Assembly: GCF_040545335.1 (NCBI RefSeq)
Contig: NZ_JBEPLU010000001.1
Coordinates: 1,674,001 to 1,738,000, forward strand
DNA: 64,000 nucleotides
Origin: Phenylobacterium koreense
GTDB taxonomy: Bacteria; Pseudomonadota; Alphaproteobacteria; Caulobacterales; Caulobacteraceae
Direction: 5' to 3'
Below, piece after piece: positions 27,579-37,290 of this stretch (position 1 is its first letter; the number at the start of each line of letters is the position of its first letter). The translations under genes were made by a program, and so were the position numbers. Under the pieces are notes generated by a model. That model was not told the DNA's origin. It was given only the letters and a program-made list of their open reading frames with translations, and made no database searches.

Positions 27579-28505
27579 GTGCAGCCGATCATTTCCATAT
27601 CGGGTCTTTCCAAGACCTATGCCGGGGGCTTCCAGGCTCTCAAGTCCGTGGACCTGGACATCCGGCAAGGCGAGATTTTCGCCCTGCTGGGCCCCAACGG
27701 GGCCGGCAAGACCACCCTCATCAGCATCATCTGCGGCATCGTGAACGCAAGCACCGGCAAGGTGAGCGCCGATGGGCACGACATCGTCACCGAGTACCGG
27801 CCCGCCCGCGCCAAGATCGGCCTCGTGCCGCAGGAGCTGACCACCGATTCCTTCGAGACGGTCTGGGACACGGTGAAGTTCAGCCGCGGCCTGTTCGGCA
27901 AGCCGCCGAACCCCGCCTATCTGGAGAAGATCCTTCGCGACCTCTCCCTGTGGGACAAGAAGGACAGCAAGATCATGGCGCTGTCCGGCGGGATGAAGCG
28001 CCGGGTCATGATCGCCAAGGCGCTCAGCCACGAGCCGCGCATTCTGTTCCTCGACGAACCGACCGCCGGGGTGGACGTCGAGCTGCGTCGGGACATGTGG
28101 GAGATGGTGCGGGCGCTGCGCGAGAGCGGCGTCACCATCATCCTGACCACCCACTACATCGAAGAGGCCGAGGAGATGGCCGACCGCATCGGGGTGATCA
28201 GCAAGGGCGAGATCATCCTGGTCGAGGACAAGGACGTCCTCATGCGCAAGCTGGGCAAGAAGCAGCTCAGCCTCCAGCTCCAGGAACCGCTCTCGTCCCT
28301 GCCGCAGGGGCTGTCCGGCTACCAGTTCGAACTGGCCGCCGACGGTCATGAGCTGGTCTACACCTTCGACGCCCAGGCCCAGGAGACCGGCATCGCCGGC
28401 CTGCTGCGTCAGCTTCATGCGGCAGGCGTCGATTTCAAGGACCTGCAGACCCGCGAAAGCTCGCTGGAAGAGATCTTCGTCAGCCTCGTGAGGGCCCGGT
28501 CGTGA
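27579..28505 (+). CDS. ABC exporter ATP-binding protein (YadG-like)
   Basis: The 308-residue ATPase has Walker [13 protein letters not shown]-loop LVPQE, signature [11 protein letters not shown], Walker [12 protein letters not shown] and H-loop [14 protein letters not shown], then a C-terminal regulatory tail ending in [11 protein letters not shown]. This is the YadG type that pairs with a YadH permease. Its stop overlaps the GTG of the permease gene (GTGA), confirming the pairing. The substrate is unknown; a paralogous ATPase without permease is at 11890. Confidence 0.93.
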   Translation: MQPIISISGLSKTYAGGFQALKSVDLDIRQGEIFALLGPNGAGKTTLISIICGIVNASTGKVSADGHDIVTEYRPARAKIGLVPQELTTDSFETVWDTVKFSRGLFGKPPNPAYLEKILRDLSLWDKKDSKIMALSGGMKRRVMIAKALSHEPRILFLDEPTAGVDVELRRDMWEMVRALRESGVTIILTTHYIEEAEEMADRIGVISKGEIILVEDKDVLMRKLGKKQLSLQLQEPLSSLPQGLSGYQFELAADGHELVYTFDAQAQETGIAGLLRQLHAAGVDFKDLQTRESSLEEIFVSLVRARS

Positions 28506-29263
28506 ACCTCTACGCCATCAAGGCCATCTATATCTTCGAGCTGGCGCGCACCTGGCGCACCCTGATGCAGTCGATCGCCTCGCCGGTGATCTCGACCTCG
28601 CTCTATTTCATCGTCTTCGGCTCGGCGATCGGCTCACGCATGGTGGAGATCGACGGCGTCAGCTACGGCGCCTTCATCGTGCCGGGCCTGATCATGTTGT
28701 CGATCCTGACCGAGAGCATCATGAACGCCTCGTTCGGCATCTACATGCCGCGCTTCTCCGGGACGATCTACGAGGTGCTCTCGGCGCCGATCTCGGCTTT
28801 CGAGATCGTTCTCGGCTATGTCGGGGCCGCCGCGACCAAGTCGGTGATTCTCGGCCTCATCATCCTGGCGACGGCGCGGCTCTTCGTGGACTTCTCGATC
28901 ATGCACCCGCTCTGGATGGCGGCGTTCCTGATCCTGACCTCCGTCGCCTTCAGCCTGCTGGGCTTCGTCATCGGCGTCTGGGCCGACGGTTGGGAGAAGT
29001 TGCAGATCGTGCCGATGATGATCGTCACGCCCCTGACCTTCCTGGGCGGCAGCTTCTACTCGATCAGCATGCTGCCGGAGGTCTGGCAGAAGATCACGCT
29101 GTTCAATCCGGTGGTCTATCTGGTCTCGGGCTTCCGCTGGAGCTTCTACGGCGTGTCCGACGTGGACGTGCGCTGGAGTATCCTCGCCACCTTCGCCTTC
29201 ATCCTGCTGTGCCTCGGCGCCATCTGGGCCATATTCCGCACCGGCTACAAGCTGAAGTCGTAG
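28502..29263 (+). CDS. ABC-2 type permease (YadH-like)
   Basis: The 253-residue inner-membrane protein has six hydrophobic segments and the ABC-2 signature region after span five ([19 protein letters not shown], then [14 protein letters not shown]). The N-terminal [20 protein letters not shown] is the cytoplasmic coupling helix preceding span one. It works as a dimer with the ATPase just upstream. A tandem pair of small hairpins follows the stop. Confidence 0.93.
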   Translation: MNLYAIKAIYIFELARTWRTLMQSIASPVISTSLYFIVFGSAIGSRMVEIDGVSYGAFIVPGLIMLSILTESIMNASFGIYMPRFSGTIYEVLSAPISAFEIVLGYVGAAATKSVILGLIILATARLFVDFSIMHPLWMAAFLILTSVAFSLLGFVIGVWADGWEKLQIVPMMIVTPLTFLGGSFYSISMLPEVWQKITLFNPVVYLVSGFRWSFYGVSDVDVRWSILATFAFILLCLGAIWAIFRTGYKLKS

Positions 29264-29324
29264 CAAGCTTGAGTATACGTATTGGAAAATTGCAACTTTT
29301 GACTGAAATGATAAAGGACACTGA

Positions 29325-29354
29325 CAGGCCGAGGCCTGCAAACGGCTGAGCCGT
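29325..29354 (+). terminator. Two tandem small hairpins after the exporter operon
   Basis: CAGGCC-GA-GGCCTG (29325-29338) is followed 3 bp later by ACGGC-TGA-GCCGT (29342-29354), both perfect but short and without a U-tract. They lie in an AT-richer 194-bp gap between the permease and the DUF937-OmpA gene. They may end exporter transcription weakly or belong to the leader of the next gene. Confidence 0.3.
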
Positions 29355-29457
29355 GTGCGCCAAGCGCTCTTGAGTCTACTACAGTCCCCAAGGTCAAGCT
29401 TACGGTCCAGTTCAGCGCGACGTCGCCCGCGACCCGGCTCCACTCAGGAGATCCGTT

Positions 29458-30657
29458 GTGAGCAACCTTGTCCAAACAGTACTCGGCGCCGTGGGACCCG
29501 AACTGACGGCCAGGCTGGCCAGCCTGTTCGGGGAGTCCACCGGGTCGGTTTCCAAGGGCCTTTCGGCCGCCGCCCCCGCCCTGCTGGCCGGGGCGCTTCA
29601 GCAAAGCTCCACCTCCGGCGGCGCCGATCGCGTCCTGGGACTGGTCAGCCAGGCGGTCACCGGCGGCAACCCCCTCGATCGCCTCCCGGCCCTGCTCGGC
29701 GACGAAGCTTCACGCACCAGCCTCCTCGGCCAGGGGCGAGGGCTGGCCGACGGGCTCCTGGGAGGAAGCGCCGGCCCGGTCATCGATTCCCTGGCGAATT
29801 TCGCTGGCCTGAAAGGCGGAGCCGCGGCGCAGCTCCTGTCGCTCGCCGCGCCGCTGGTGCTGGGCGCGATCGGCAAGGCGCTCGGGCCATCGCCCACCGC
29901 CTCTGGGCTGCAGTCGCTACTGGCGGACCAGAGGGCCAGTATCCTGGGCGCGCTGCCGCCGGGCCTCGGCTCGCTATTCGGCCTGGGCGGCGCGACCCAG
30001 GCGGCCCGCGGCGCGGCCACGGCGACTGCGGCGGCGGGACAGAGCGGCTTTGCGAAGATCCTGCCCTGGCTGATCGCCGCGGCGATCGTCCTGGCCCTGA
30101 TCTTCGCCCTGCGTAGCTGCGGCCAGCGCACCGAAGCGCCTGTGACTCCGCCTGCGGAACCTGCAGTCCCGGCGCCGGCGCCGGTCACGCCGCCACCCGC
30201 CGCGACCGTGGCCCCGCAGACACTCACCCTGCCGGGCGGCGCGACCATCTCGGTGGCGCCCGGGTCGATCGGCTACGGCGTCGCCACCTTCCTGGCCTCG
30301 AACGAGCCCGCGCCCAAAACCTTCGTCTTCGACAACCTCAACTACGACACCGCCTCCAACGCCCTGACGCCGGAAAGCCGTCCGACCGTCGAGACGCTGG
30401 CCGCGATCCTGAAGGCCTATCCGAACGTCCAGGCGCGGGTGGTCGGCTATACCGACAACCAGGGCGACCCGGCGGCGAACAAGACCCTGTCCGACGCTCG
30501 CGCAGCGACGGTGAAGCGTGAAATGGTCGCCCTCGGCATCGCGGCCGATCGGATCGAAACCGCAGGCATGGGCGAAGCCGACCCGGTCGCCGACAACGCG
30601 ACAGAGGAAGGCCGCGCCAAGAATCGGCGCACCGAACTGGTGATCGTGAGGAAGTAG
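29458..30657 (+). CDS. DUF937 (YidB-like) - transmembrane - OmpA-like protein
   Basis: The 399-residue protein has three parts. Residues 1-170 are Ala/Gly/Leu-rich and helical with the DUF937 pattern (GPELTARLASLFG ... SAAAPALLAGALQQ). One membrane span lies at 201-218 (ILPWLIAAAIVLALIFAL). A Pro-rich linker leads to an OmpA C-terminal domain (about 290-399) with VVGYTDNQGD, LSDARAATVKREM and AKNRRTELVI, the peptidoglycan-binding residues. The order implies the DUF937 part in the cytoplasm and OmpA in the periplasm, tethering the inner membrane to the wall. A GTG start with GGAG upstream is used. Confidence 0.88.
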   Translation: MSNLVQTVLGAVGPELTARLASLFGESTGSVSKGLSAAAPALLAGALQQSSTSGGADRVLGLVSQAVTGGNPLDRLPALLGDEASRTSLLGQGRGLADGLLGGSAGPVIDSLANFAGLKGGAAAQLLSLAAPLVLGAIGKALGPSPTASGLQSLLADQRASILGALPPGLGSLFGLGGATQAARGAATATAAAGQSGFAKILPWLIAAAIVLALIFALRSCGQRTEAPVTPPAEPAVPAPAPVTPPPAATVAPQTLTLPGGATISVAPGSIGYGVATFLASNEPAPKTFVFDNLNYDTASNALTPESRPTVETLAAILKAYPNVQARVVGYTDNQGDPAANKTLSDARAATVKREMVALGIAADRIETAGMGEADPVADNATEEGRAKNRRTELVIVRK

Positions 30658-30668
30658 CGTGACCTGGA

Positions 30669-30691
30669 TCCCCGGGGCCCGGCCTCGGGGA
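30669..30691. terminator. Hairpin between convergent DUF937-OmpA and HPr genes
   Basis: TCCCCGGGG (30669-30677) pairs with CCTCGGGGA (30683-30691) over nine positions, including one G-T wobble, around a 5-nt loop. It sits in the 41-bp gap between convergent genes and could stop transcription from both sides, although neither strand shows a long U-tract. Confidence 0.45.
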
Positions 30692-30698
30692 CCATGCC

Positions 30699-30971
30699 TT
30701 ACTCGTCTTCGTCGAAACGGGCCTGGACCAGCGCGGCCAGGGCTTCGACCGCCTGCGGCGCCTCATTGCCCTCGGCCTGGATCGCGATGGCGCTGCCCGG
30801 ACCGGCGGCCAGCATCATCAGGCCCATGATCGAGCGAGCGTCGACGCTCTGTCCGTCCTTGGCGACGGTCACTTCCGCGTCGAAGCTGGCGGCCAGCTTG
30901 ACGAACTTCGCCGAGGCCCGCGCATGCAGGCCCCGCTTGTTGACGATCTCGACCGTCCTGCCCACGGTCAC
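30699..30971 (-). CDS. ptsH: Phosphocarrier protein HPr
   Basis: The 90-residue HPr carries the phosphorylated histidine H16 in NKRGLHARASAKFV and the regulatory serine S47 in VDARSIMGLMML, target of HPr kinase. In alphaproteobacteria such PTS proteins are regulatory and not tied to sugar uptake. The GTG at 30971 overlaps the stop of the EIIA gene (GTGA). It is the last gene of the chvI-chvG-hprK-EIIA-HPr series. Confidence 0.95.
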   Translation of the reverse strand: MTVGRTVEIVNKRGLHARASAKFVKLAASFDAEVTVAKDGQSVDARSIMGLMMLAAGPGSAIAIQAEGNEAPQAVEALAALVQARFDEDE

Positions 30972-31372
30972 TTTTCGCCGGCCAACACGTAGGACGCGAC
31001 CGAGATATACTTGCGTCCGGCCTCCTGGGCGCAGGCGACGCAGTCTTCCAGGCTCTGGCGGGTCCGCACCGAGGCCAGCTTGATCAGCATCGGCAGGTTG
31101 AGGCCGGCGATGACCTCGGCCTTGGTCTGCTCCATCACGGAAATAGCCAGGTTGGACGGCGTGCCGCCGAACATGTCGGTGAGCAGGATCACGCCTTCGC
31201 CTGAATTCACCGACTCGCACGCCGTCAGGATGTCCTTGCGGCGCTTCTCCATATCGTCATCCGGCCCGATGCAGATGGCCGCGACCGCCGACTGCGGACC
31301 AACCACATGCTCCATGGCGAAGATGAATTCTTCGGCCAGACGCCCGTGCGTAACGATCACGAGGCCGATCAT
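30968..31372 (-). CDS. PTS EIIA component, mannose family
   Basis: The 134-residue protein has the phosphorylation site H9 in IGLVIVTHGRLAEEF and the family motif ILLTDMFGGTPSNLAI. It matches the stand-alone EIIA-Man-like protein (PtsM/ManX) found with HprK and HPr in most alphaproteobacteria, where no sugar-transporting EIIC/EIID is present. ATG 31372 gives the usual start. It follows hprK by 10 bp. Confidence 0.95.
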   Translation of the reverse strand: MIGLVIVTHGRLAEEFIFAMEHVVGPQSAVAAICIGPDDDMEKRRKDILTACESVNSGEGVILLTDMFGGTPSNLAISVMEQTKAEVIAGLNLPMLIKLASVRTRQSLEDCVACAQEAGRKYISVASYVLAGEK

Positions 31373-31382
31373 GCAAAGTCTC

Positions 31383-31868
31383 TCAACGGGAATCCCCACC
31401 CGGTCGCGGCGCTGCTCCCGCCACGTGGGCGTCTTGATACGCTCCTTCCGTCCAAGCTCCAAGATGTTGCAGCGCGCGAAGCATTTTCGCAGGCGCCGAA
31501 CACTCTAACGCTGGCAGCGAAAGGGCCGGAATGCTCAACCCGACATAGTTGTTGAAGGCCGGCTCAGGCATCCTTTCATGCTGCGCGCAGCGAACAGCCA
31601 GCGCAATGCGGCAAAACGGGAGCGCCGGTTCGCGGCAAATGCCGACGCCTCGCACCTCGATCAGCCCGGCCAGGGCCGTCGGCGCCCGGCCATAGAGCGT
31701 CCCGTCGCAAACCCAGAGGTCGACTCGATCGTCGGCCACCAGCCGAAAGCCATGGTCCAGCGCCCGCAGCGCCAGGTCGCTCTTGCCGGAGCCGGAGTCG
31801 CCCTCGATCAGGACGCCGAGCCAGCGCCCGCCAAGATGGGCCGCAAGCAGTCCGGCATGGATGTTCAT
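31383..31868 (-). CDS. hprK: HPr kinase/phosphorylase, short alphaproteobacterial form
   Basis: The 161-residue protein consists only of the C-terminal catalytic domain of HprK: P-loop GDSGSGKSDLALR (residues 23-30 for the core), the acidic DDRVDL pair and the EVRGVGI strand of the HprK signature. The N-terminal domain of firmicute HprK is missing, which is normal for this class. It phosphorylates the serine of HPr. Its start overlaps the chvG stop. Confidence 0.93.
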   Translation of the reverse strand: MNIHAGLLAAHLGGRWLGVLIEGDSGSGKSDLALRALDHGFRLVADDRVDLWVCDGTLYGRAPTALAGLIEVRGVGICREPALPFCRIALAVRCAQHERMPEPAFNNYVGLSIPALSLPALECSAPAKMLRALQHLGAWTEGAYQDAHVAGAAPRPGGDSR

Positions 31869-33496
31869 CGCGACGCCTCGGGCAGGGTGACGATGAACCG
31901 GGCGCCCTGCACCTCTCCGCGGGCGTCCTTTCGGTTCTCGGCGCGGATGGAGCCGCCCTGGGCGGCGGCGATCTGCCGGGCGATGGAAAGGCCCAGGCCC
32001 GAATTGCCGCCGAAAGCCGCGCCCTTGGGCCGCGAGGTGTAAAAGCGCTCGAAGATGGTCTCCAGATTGTCCGGCGGGATGCCGGGGCCGTCGTCGTCCA
32101 CGGTGACGATCGCCTGGCCGCGCTTGCGTTCCAGCGCCACCCGCACCTGGCCGCCGGACGGACTGAAGGACCGGGCGTTGTCGATGAGGTTGCGCAGCAA
32201 CTGGCCCAGCGGCCCCTCGCGGCCGGAGACCATGATCGGCTCCAGCGTGTCGGGCTGGGCGAACCGCACCGCCGCCTCTCCGGGCCGTGCGGTGTCGTGG
32301 TAGAGTTGGATCACCTCGCCGATCAGCCGGCCCAGGTCGAGGGAGCGCAGGTCCTCTCGCGAGAGCTCGGCGTCCAGGCGCGAGGCGTTGGAGATGTCGG
32401 TCACGAGCCGGTCCAGCCGCTGCACGTCGTTCTTGAGGATCTTCAGCAGCCGAGCCTGCGCAGCCGGATCCTTGACCAGGTCGAGGGTCTCGACCGCCGA
32501 ACGCAGGGAGGTGAGGGGATTCTTGATCTCGTGCGCCACATCTGCGGCGAACCGCTCGATGGCGTCCATCCGGTCCGAGAGCGTGTGGGTCATGTCCTCC
32601 AGCGACCGGGTCAGGTCGCCCAGCTCGTCATCGCGCCGGGCCAGTTGCGGCAGGGAGATGGCCCGCGCCCGCGACAGCCGCACCCGGTCGGCTGCGCGGG
32701 CCAGCATCCGGACCGGCTGGGCGATCAGGTTGTTCAGCAGGATCGAGGAGACCAGGGTCACGAAGATCGCGATCAGGATGAACGGCGCCATGGCCTGACG
32801 TTCGGCGCGGATGATCTCGTCCACGTCGCTGGCCTCGAGGGTCAGCACGCCCAGCACCGCCTGCACGTGCTGGATCGGGATCGAGACCGAGACCACCCGC
32901 TCGCCGTCGTCCGTGGTGCGCATCCCGGCCCAGTGGACCCCGCGCAGCGCTTGGCCGACCTCCATCATCAGGGCCTTCTGCGCGGCAGGCGCCGGCGGCG
33001 GAGGCGGGCGGCCGATATTGAGGTCGAGGGCCAGGCCCCGCTGGTCGCTGCGCGGCCGCGCCGGCGGCAGCACCTTCCATTCCACCCGGTCGGCCACCCA
33101 ATAGCTGTCGGCGATCAGGTTGCCCTGGGCGTCGAACAGCCGGGCGCGCTGCGAGCGCGGGTTCGACAGCATCTGCAGGATTTCGCTCGCCGCCTGCGCG
33201 TCCAGCTCCGGCGTCGGCTCGCCCACCGTCGCGGCGCGGTTGATGACGTTGACGATCAGCTCGCCCTGGGTGGTCAGGCTGTCGATGCGCGCCCCGACCA
33301 GGCCGCGCCGCAGTTCGTTCAGCAGCAGCGAGCCGGCGATGATGATCGCCAGGCCCAGCACGTTGAGCAGGATGATCAGCCGCCCCAGGCGCGAACCTGG
33401 CAGCCAACGGAAGAACGAAGGTCCGGAGGGCTTGGCGCGGCGCTTGCCGACGCGGGCCTTGGGATCAGGTTTCGCGGTATCTGTATCCGACGCCAT
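31865..33496 (-). CDS. chvG: Sensor histidine kinase ChvG
   Basis: The 543-residue kinase has TM1 (37-59), a periplasmic sensor of about 175 residues with a Pro-rich loop, TM2 (237-258), HAMP, and a HisKA domain with phosphoacceptor H322 in [15 protein letters not shown] HATPase with N, G1 and G2 boxes ([30 protein letters not shown]) completes it. ChvG/ChvI respond to acid, cell-wall or osmotic stress in alphaproteobacteria. ATG 33496 is the only sensible start and makes the gene overlap chvI by 32 nt, so translation is probably coupled. The gene is followed directly by hprK, as in other members of the order. Confidence 0.95.
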   Translation of the reverse strand: MASDTDTAKPDPKARVGKRRAKPSGPSFFRWLPGSRLGRLIILLNVLGLAIIIAGSLLLNELRRGLVGARIDSLTTQGELIVNVINRAATVGEPTPELDAQAASEILQMLSNPRSQRARLFDAQGNLIADSYWVADRVEWKVLPPARPRSDQRGLALDLNIGRPPPPPAPAAQKALMMEVGQALRGVHWAGMRTTDDGERVVSVSIPIQHVQAVLGVLTLEASDVDEIIRAERQAMAPFILIAIFVTLVSSILLNNLIAQPVRMLARAADRVRLSRARAISLPQLARRDDELGDLTRSLEDMTHTLSDRMDAIERFAADVAHEIKNPLTSLRSAVETLDLVKDPAAQARLLKILKNDVQRLDRLVTDISNASRLDAELSREDLRSLDLGRLIGEVIQLYHDTARPGEAAVRFAQPDTLEPIMVSGREGPLGQLLRNLIDNARSFSPSGGQVRVALERKRGQAIVTVDDDGPGIPPDNLETIFERFYTSRPKGAAFGGNSGLGLSIARQIAAAQGGSIRAENRKDARGEVQGARFIVTLPEASR

Positions 33497-34190
33497 AGAG
33501 GGTTTCGATCGCGTCGAATTCAGGGTCGACTTCGCGGAACTTCTTGCGCATCCGCTTGATGTGACTGTCGATGGTGCGGTCGTCGACATAGACCTGATCG
33601 TCATACGCCGCATCCATCAGATTGTCCCGGCTCTTCACGAAACCGGGCCGCTGGGCGAGCGACTGCAGCAGCAGGAACTCGGTGACGGTGAGCTTCACCG
33701 GCCGGCCGTCCCACAGGCAGTCGTGGCGGGCCGGATCGAGGGTCAGCTTGCCGCGCTTCAGCGCCTGGGATTTGGTCTCGCCGCCCGCCGCCGCCGTGGC
33801 CGCCGCGGCGCTGGTATCTTCGCCCTCCACGCCGGCCCGGCGCAGCACCGCCTTCACGCGCTCGATCAGCAGGCGCTGACTGAACGGCTTGTGCATGTAG
33901 TCGTCGGCGCCGAGGTTGAAGCCGAGGATCTCATCGATCTCCTCGTCCTTCGAGGTGAGGATGATCACCGGCAGATCCGAGGTTCGGCGCAGGCGGCGCA
34001 GCACCTCCATGCCGTCCATCCGCGGCATCTTCACGTCCAGGATCGCCAGGTCCGGAGGATCGTTCTCCAGGGCCGCCAATCCCGAGGCGCCGTCGAAATA
34101 GGCCTTCACCTCGTGGCCGTGGCTTTCGAGGGCGAGGCTGACCGACGTGACGATGTTCTCGTCGTCGTCCACCAGGGTGATCTTGGCCAT
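33465..34190 (-). CDS. chvI: Response regulator ChvI (OmpR family)
   Basis: The 241-residue regulator has a receiver domain with acidic pocket VDDDEN, phosphoacceptor D52 in [13 protein letters not shown] and the switch Lys in LTSKDEE. An OmpR winged-helix domain follows, with [17 protein letters not shown] and [16 protein letters not shown]. An Ala/Gly-rich insert (AAAATAAAGG) lengthens the linker. Partner of ChvG, which overlaps its 3' end. Confidence 0.96.
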   Translation of the reverse strand: MAKITLVDDDENIVTSVSLALESHGHEVKAYFDGASGLAALENDPPDLAILDVKMPRMDGMEVLRRLRRTSDLPVIILTSKDEEIDEILGFNLGADDYMHKPFSQRLLIERVKAVLRRAGVEGEDTSAAAATAAAGGETKSQALKRGKLTLDPARHDCLWDGRPVKLTVTEFLLLQSLAQRPGFVKSRDNLMDAAYDDQVYVDDRTIDSHIKRMRKKFREVDPEFDAIETLYGVGYRYRET

Positions 34191-34387
34191 AGGGTCTCGT
34201 CGTTCTCTTCAGCGAAGCTTTGCAAGCTAATGACGGGTGAGCATGTCCTCAATGGGGCGAGGGCGCAAAGCGCTGGCAGGTCAACCCAAAGCGGAGCTGT
34301 CGGTTCCGCTCGCCGAACATAGGTCGCCGCGCTAAATCGCCATTAAATCTTACCCTGGCACAAGGGCCCTTCCGAGGGGGTTCTTCC

Positions 34388-36106
34388 GTGCTAGGTCAGC
34401 AAGTCCATTATGAGCTGTTCGTCCGGCGAACGCCCGGCGCGCCGTGGACCCTCGACATGGCGACGGAGAACCGTGCAGCGGTCATCGCCGCCGCCGAAGA
34501 GGTCATGGCCGAGGGCCGCACGGCCGCCGCGCGCGTGACCAAGGAGACCCTCGACCCCGAGACCCGCGAGTTCAGGTCGGTCACGATCCTGACCCTCGGC
34601 TCCAAGGACCCGGTCAAGAAGAAGAAGGACCTCGGCGACCGCGAACCGCTCTGCGTCAGCCCGCAGGACCTCTATACGGTCCACGCCCGCGAACGGATCG
34701 GCCGGCTGCTTGAGGGCTGGCTCGAGCGCAATGGGGCGACGCCCTTCGAACTGCTGCACCGCGCCGACCTGGTGGAGGCGCTGGAGGCCTCCGGCACCGA
34801 CCTGCAGCACGCCATCCAGAAGGTGGCGATCCCCGAGGCCCAGGCCCGCGGCGTTTCGGTCCACGAGCTGATCCGCACCTTCACCAGCCTCGTCGAACGG
34901 ACCATCAGCCGCCTGCTCAAGGATTGGCGCAAGGGCGGCATGCCCGACCTGGACAAGGAGGGCTTCGCCCGGGCCGCCGAGCGGGTCAGCCACGAGCCGG
35001 AGCGCGCCTACCTTCTGGGCGCCGGTGTGGCGGCCTCCATCGCTCCGGCTCGCTCCTGGTCGGAGAAGGTCTCCCGCCTGCTGGACCTGGCCGACTCCGC
35101 GCCGGTGACCGGGCCGCCGCGGGGCCTGGCCCTGCAAGTCATCGAGCAACCCCTGGCCGAAATCCTGGGCTCCCGTTCGGGGCTCGACCACATCATCGGC
35201 CAGGAGCTCGACCTCGGCGGCCAGCTCGCCGCGATGACCCGGCTCTCGGCTTGCGACACTGTCGATGCCCTCATGCGGATCGAGCCGGCGGTCGCCAAGA
35301 TCATGCCCCCGCTGCCAGAAGCCGCCACCAGGCTTTCGAAATGGCTGGCCGAGGACTTTCAGAGCGTCCGGGCGGCGATCGCCAAGCGGGTCGTTCGCGA
35401 GCTGAGCGGCCAGCGTCGCCTTCGCCCCGGCGACGCCGTGGGCGAGATTGAGATCATTCGCGGCCTGGCCATGTCGCTCACCGCGGCGACCGCCGCAGGC
35501 GCCCTGCTCAACGCCGACGATGTCCAGGCGGCGTTCGTCGACCGCTCGCGCATGCTGGTGACCAGCGATTTCGTGGAGGCCTATCTCGGCGGCGGCGAAC
35601 GCAGCGCCCGCGATGAAGCCGAAGCCCTGGTCTGGCTGGTGGAGAACGTCATCGGCGGCGCCAACAAGCGCCAAGCCGGGCGCTATCTGGCCGCCGGCGT
35701 GGCGGCCCTGCGCTTCGAAAAGGAATTCCGCTACGGTCCCGACACCGCCGCGGTGAAGCTGCAGAAGCTGGCGGACCTGCAGCGCGCCGTAGCCCGCGCC
35801 GGGCTGGCGCCCGAGGACTACGAACCGATCCAGGCCAAGATCGGTGATGTCGGCGGACTGGTTGAGGCCGACGCCCGTCTGGTGCCGACCCTGGCCCGCA
35901 ATCCGGCGCCGTCGCCTCAGAAGCTGCTGCTGCTGCTCAGGCTCGCCGCCGGCGAGACGGCGCCCGCGGGCCCCGCCGCCGAACGCGCGCGCCTGGAGGC
36001 CATCAAGATGGTCCGCCTGGAGCGCACCCGCATCGAGCTGGCCGACGATCCCCAGCGCATGACCCAGGTCCGCGACCTTATCCAGCAGCTCGGCGTCGCC
36101 GCCTGA
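34388..36106 (+). CDS. Conserved hypothetical protein of 572 residues
   Basis: I do not recognise a known domain. The N-terminal 80 residues look like a small alpha/beta unit (QVHYELFVRRTPGAPWTL ... FRSVTILTLG) followed by a basic KKKK stretch. The rest is almost wholly helical and soluble, with many Ala/Leu/Arg repeats and no membrane span or signal peptide. A GTG start with GAGGGGG upstream is used. The gene is alone, divergent from chvI and ending 34 bp before asd. The size and strong codon bias of the frame leave little doubt that it is coding. Confidence 0.8.
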   Translation: MLGQQVHYELFVRRTPGAPWTLDMATENRAAVIAAAEEVMAEGRTAAARVTKETLDPETREFRSVTILTLGSKDPVKKKKDLGDREPLCVSPQDLYTVHARERIGRLLEGWLERNGATPFELLHRADLVEALEASGTDLQHAIQKVAIPEAQARGVSVHELIRTFTSLVERTISRLLKDWRKGGMPDLDKEGFARAAERVSHEPERAYLLGAGVAASIAPARSWSEKVSRLLDLADSAPVTGPPRGLALQVIEQPLAEILGSRSGLDHIIGQELDLGGQLAAMTRLSACDTVDALMRIEPAVAKIMPPLPEAATRLSKWLAEDFQSVRAAIAKRVVRELSGQRRLRPGDAVGEIEIIRGLAMSLTAATAAGALLNADDVQAAFVDRSRMLVTSDFVEAYLGGGERSARDEAEALVWLVENVIGGANKRQAGRYLAAGVAALRFEKEFRYGPDTAAVKLQKLADLQRAVARAGLAPEDYEPIQAKIGDVGGLVEADARLVPTLARNPAPSPQKLLLLLRLAAGETAPAGPAAERARLEAIKMVRLERTRIELADDPQRMTQVRDLIQQLGVAA

Positions 36107-36140
36107 GCCCCGGGGCGAGCAGCCGGGGAGGGCGGTTCGA

Positions 36141-37172
36141 TCAGGCCTCGGCCTTGCTCTTCAGCAGGCCGCGCTCGTGCAGCAGCTCGGCGATCTGCAC
36201 GGCGTTGAGCGCCGCGCCCTTGCGCAGGTTGTCGGCCACGACCCAGAGGTTCAGGCCGTTCTCGACGGTCGGGTCCTTGCGGATGCGGGAGACGAAGACC
36301 GGGAACTCGCCCTGGGCTTCCTTGGGCGTGATGTAGCCCTTGTCGTTGCGCTGATCGATGACGATCAGGCCCGGGCTTTCGCGCAGCAGGTCGCGCGCCT
36401 CGTCCTCGTCCAGGGGATCATGGAACTCGATGTTCACCGCCTCGGAGTGACCGACCATCACCGGCACCCGCACGCAGGTCACGGTCAGGGCGATCGACGG
36501 GTCGATCATCTTGTGAGTTTCGTTCCACATCTTGGCTTCTTCGTCGGTGTAGCCGTCGTCACCGAAGGCGCCGATGAATGGAATGACATTGAAGGCGATC
36601 TGCTTGGGGAACTTCTTCGGCTCGCTGGCCCCCAGCACGAACACGCTCTTGGTCTGGTCCCAGAGCTCGTCCATGCCTTCCTTGCCGGCGCCGGACACCG
36701 ACTGGTAGGTCGAGACCACCACGCGCTTGATCCGCGCCCGGTCGTGCAGCGGCTTCAGCGCCACCACCAGTTGGGCCGTGGAGCAGTTCGGGTTGGCGAT
36801 GATGTTCTTCTTCCCGGCGTAGGCCACGTCGTCCGGGTTCACCTCCGGCACGATCAGCGGGACGTCGGGGTCCATCCGCCAGGCCGAGGAGTTGTCGATC
36901 ACGATCGGGCCGGCGGCGCCGATCTTCGGCGACCATTCCTTGGAGAACGAACCCGAGACGCTCATCAGCACCACGTCGACCGTGGAGAAGTCGAACTGCT
37001 CGATATCCTCGCACTTGAGGATCTGTTCGCCGAACGAGACCTCGACGCCGATCGATTTGCGGCTGGCGATGGCGTGAATCTTGTCCACGGGGAAGTTCAC
37101 TTCCTCCAGGATATTCAGCATCTCGCGGCCCACATTGCCCGTGGCGCCGACCACGGCCACTCGATAGCCCAT
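36141..37172 (-). CDS. asd: Aspartate-semialdehyde dehydrogenase
   Basis: This enzyme reduces aspartyl phosphate to aspartate semialdehyde, the branch point to lysine, diaminopimelate, methionine and threonine. The 343-residue protein has the NADP loop VVGATGNVGREML, the catalytic cysteine C130 in ANPNCSTAQLV, and the conserved His in VMVGHSEAVNIEF. It is encoded alone. Confidence 0.97.
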   Translation of the reverse strand: MGYRVAVVGATGNVGREMLNILEEVNFPVDKIHAIASRKSIGVEVSFGEQILKCEDIEQFDFSTVDVVLMSVSGSFSKEWSPKIGAAGPIVIDNSSAWRMDPDVPLIVPEVNPDDVAYAGKKNIIANPNCSTAQLVVALKPLHDRARIKRVVVSTYQSVSGAGKEGMDELWDQTKSVFVLGASEPKKFPKQIAFNVIPFIGAFGDDGYTDEEAKMWNETHKMIDPSIALTVTCVRVPVMVGHSEAVNIEFHDPLDEDEARDLLRESPGLIVIDQRNDKGYITPKEAQGEFPVFVSRIRKDPTVENGLNLWVVADNLRKGAALNAVQIAELLHERGLLKSKAEA

Positions 37173-37290
37173 GGCGGTCTCCTTCAGATCGATCAGAAGC
37201 GGAGCGTCCCCTTACGCCTTCAGGTTCCCCCGCGCAATCGAGGTGGCGCCGGCCTTGCGTTGCTCAGCCTGCAGTCAGTTGGAGGCAAGC

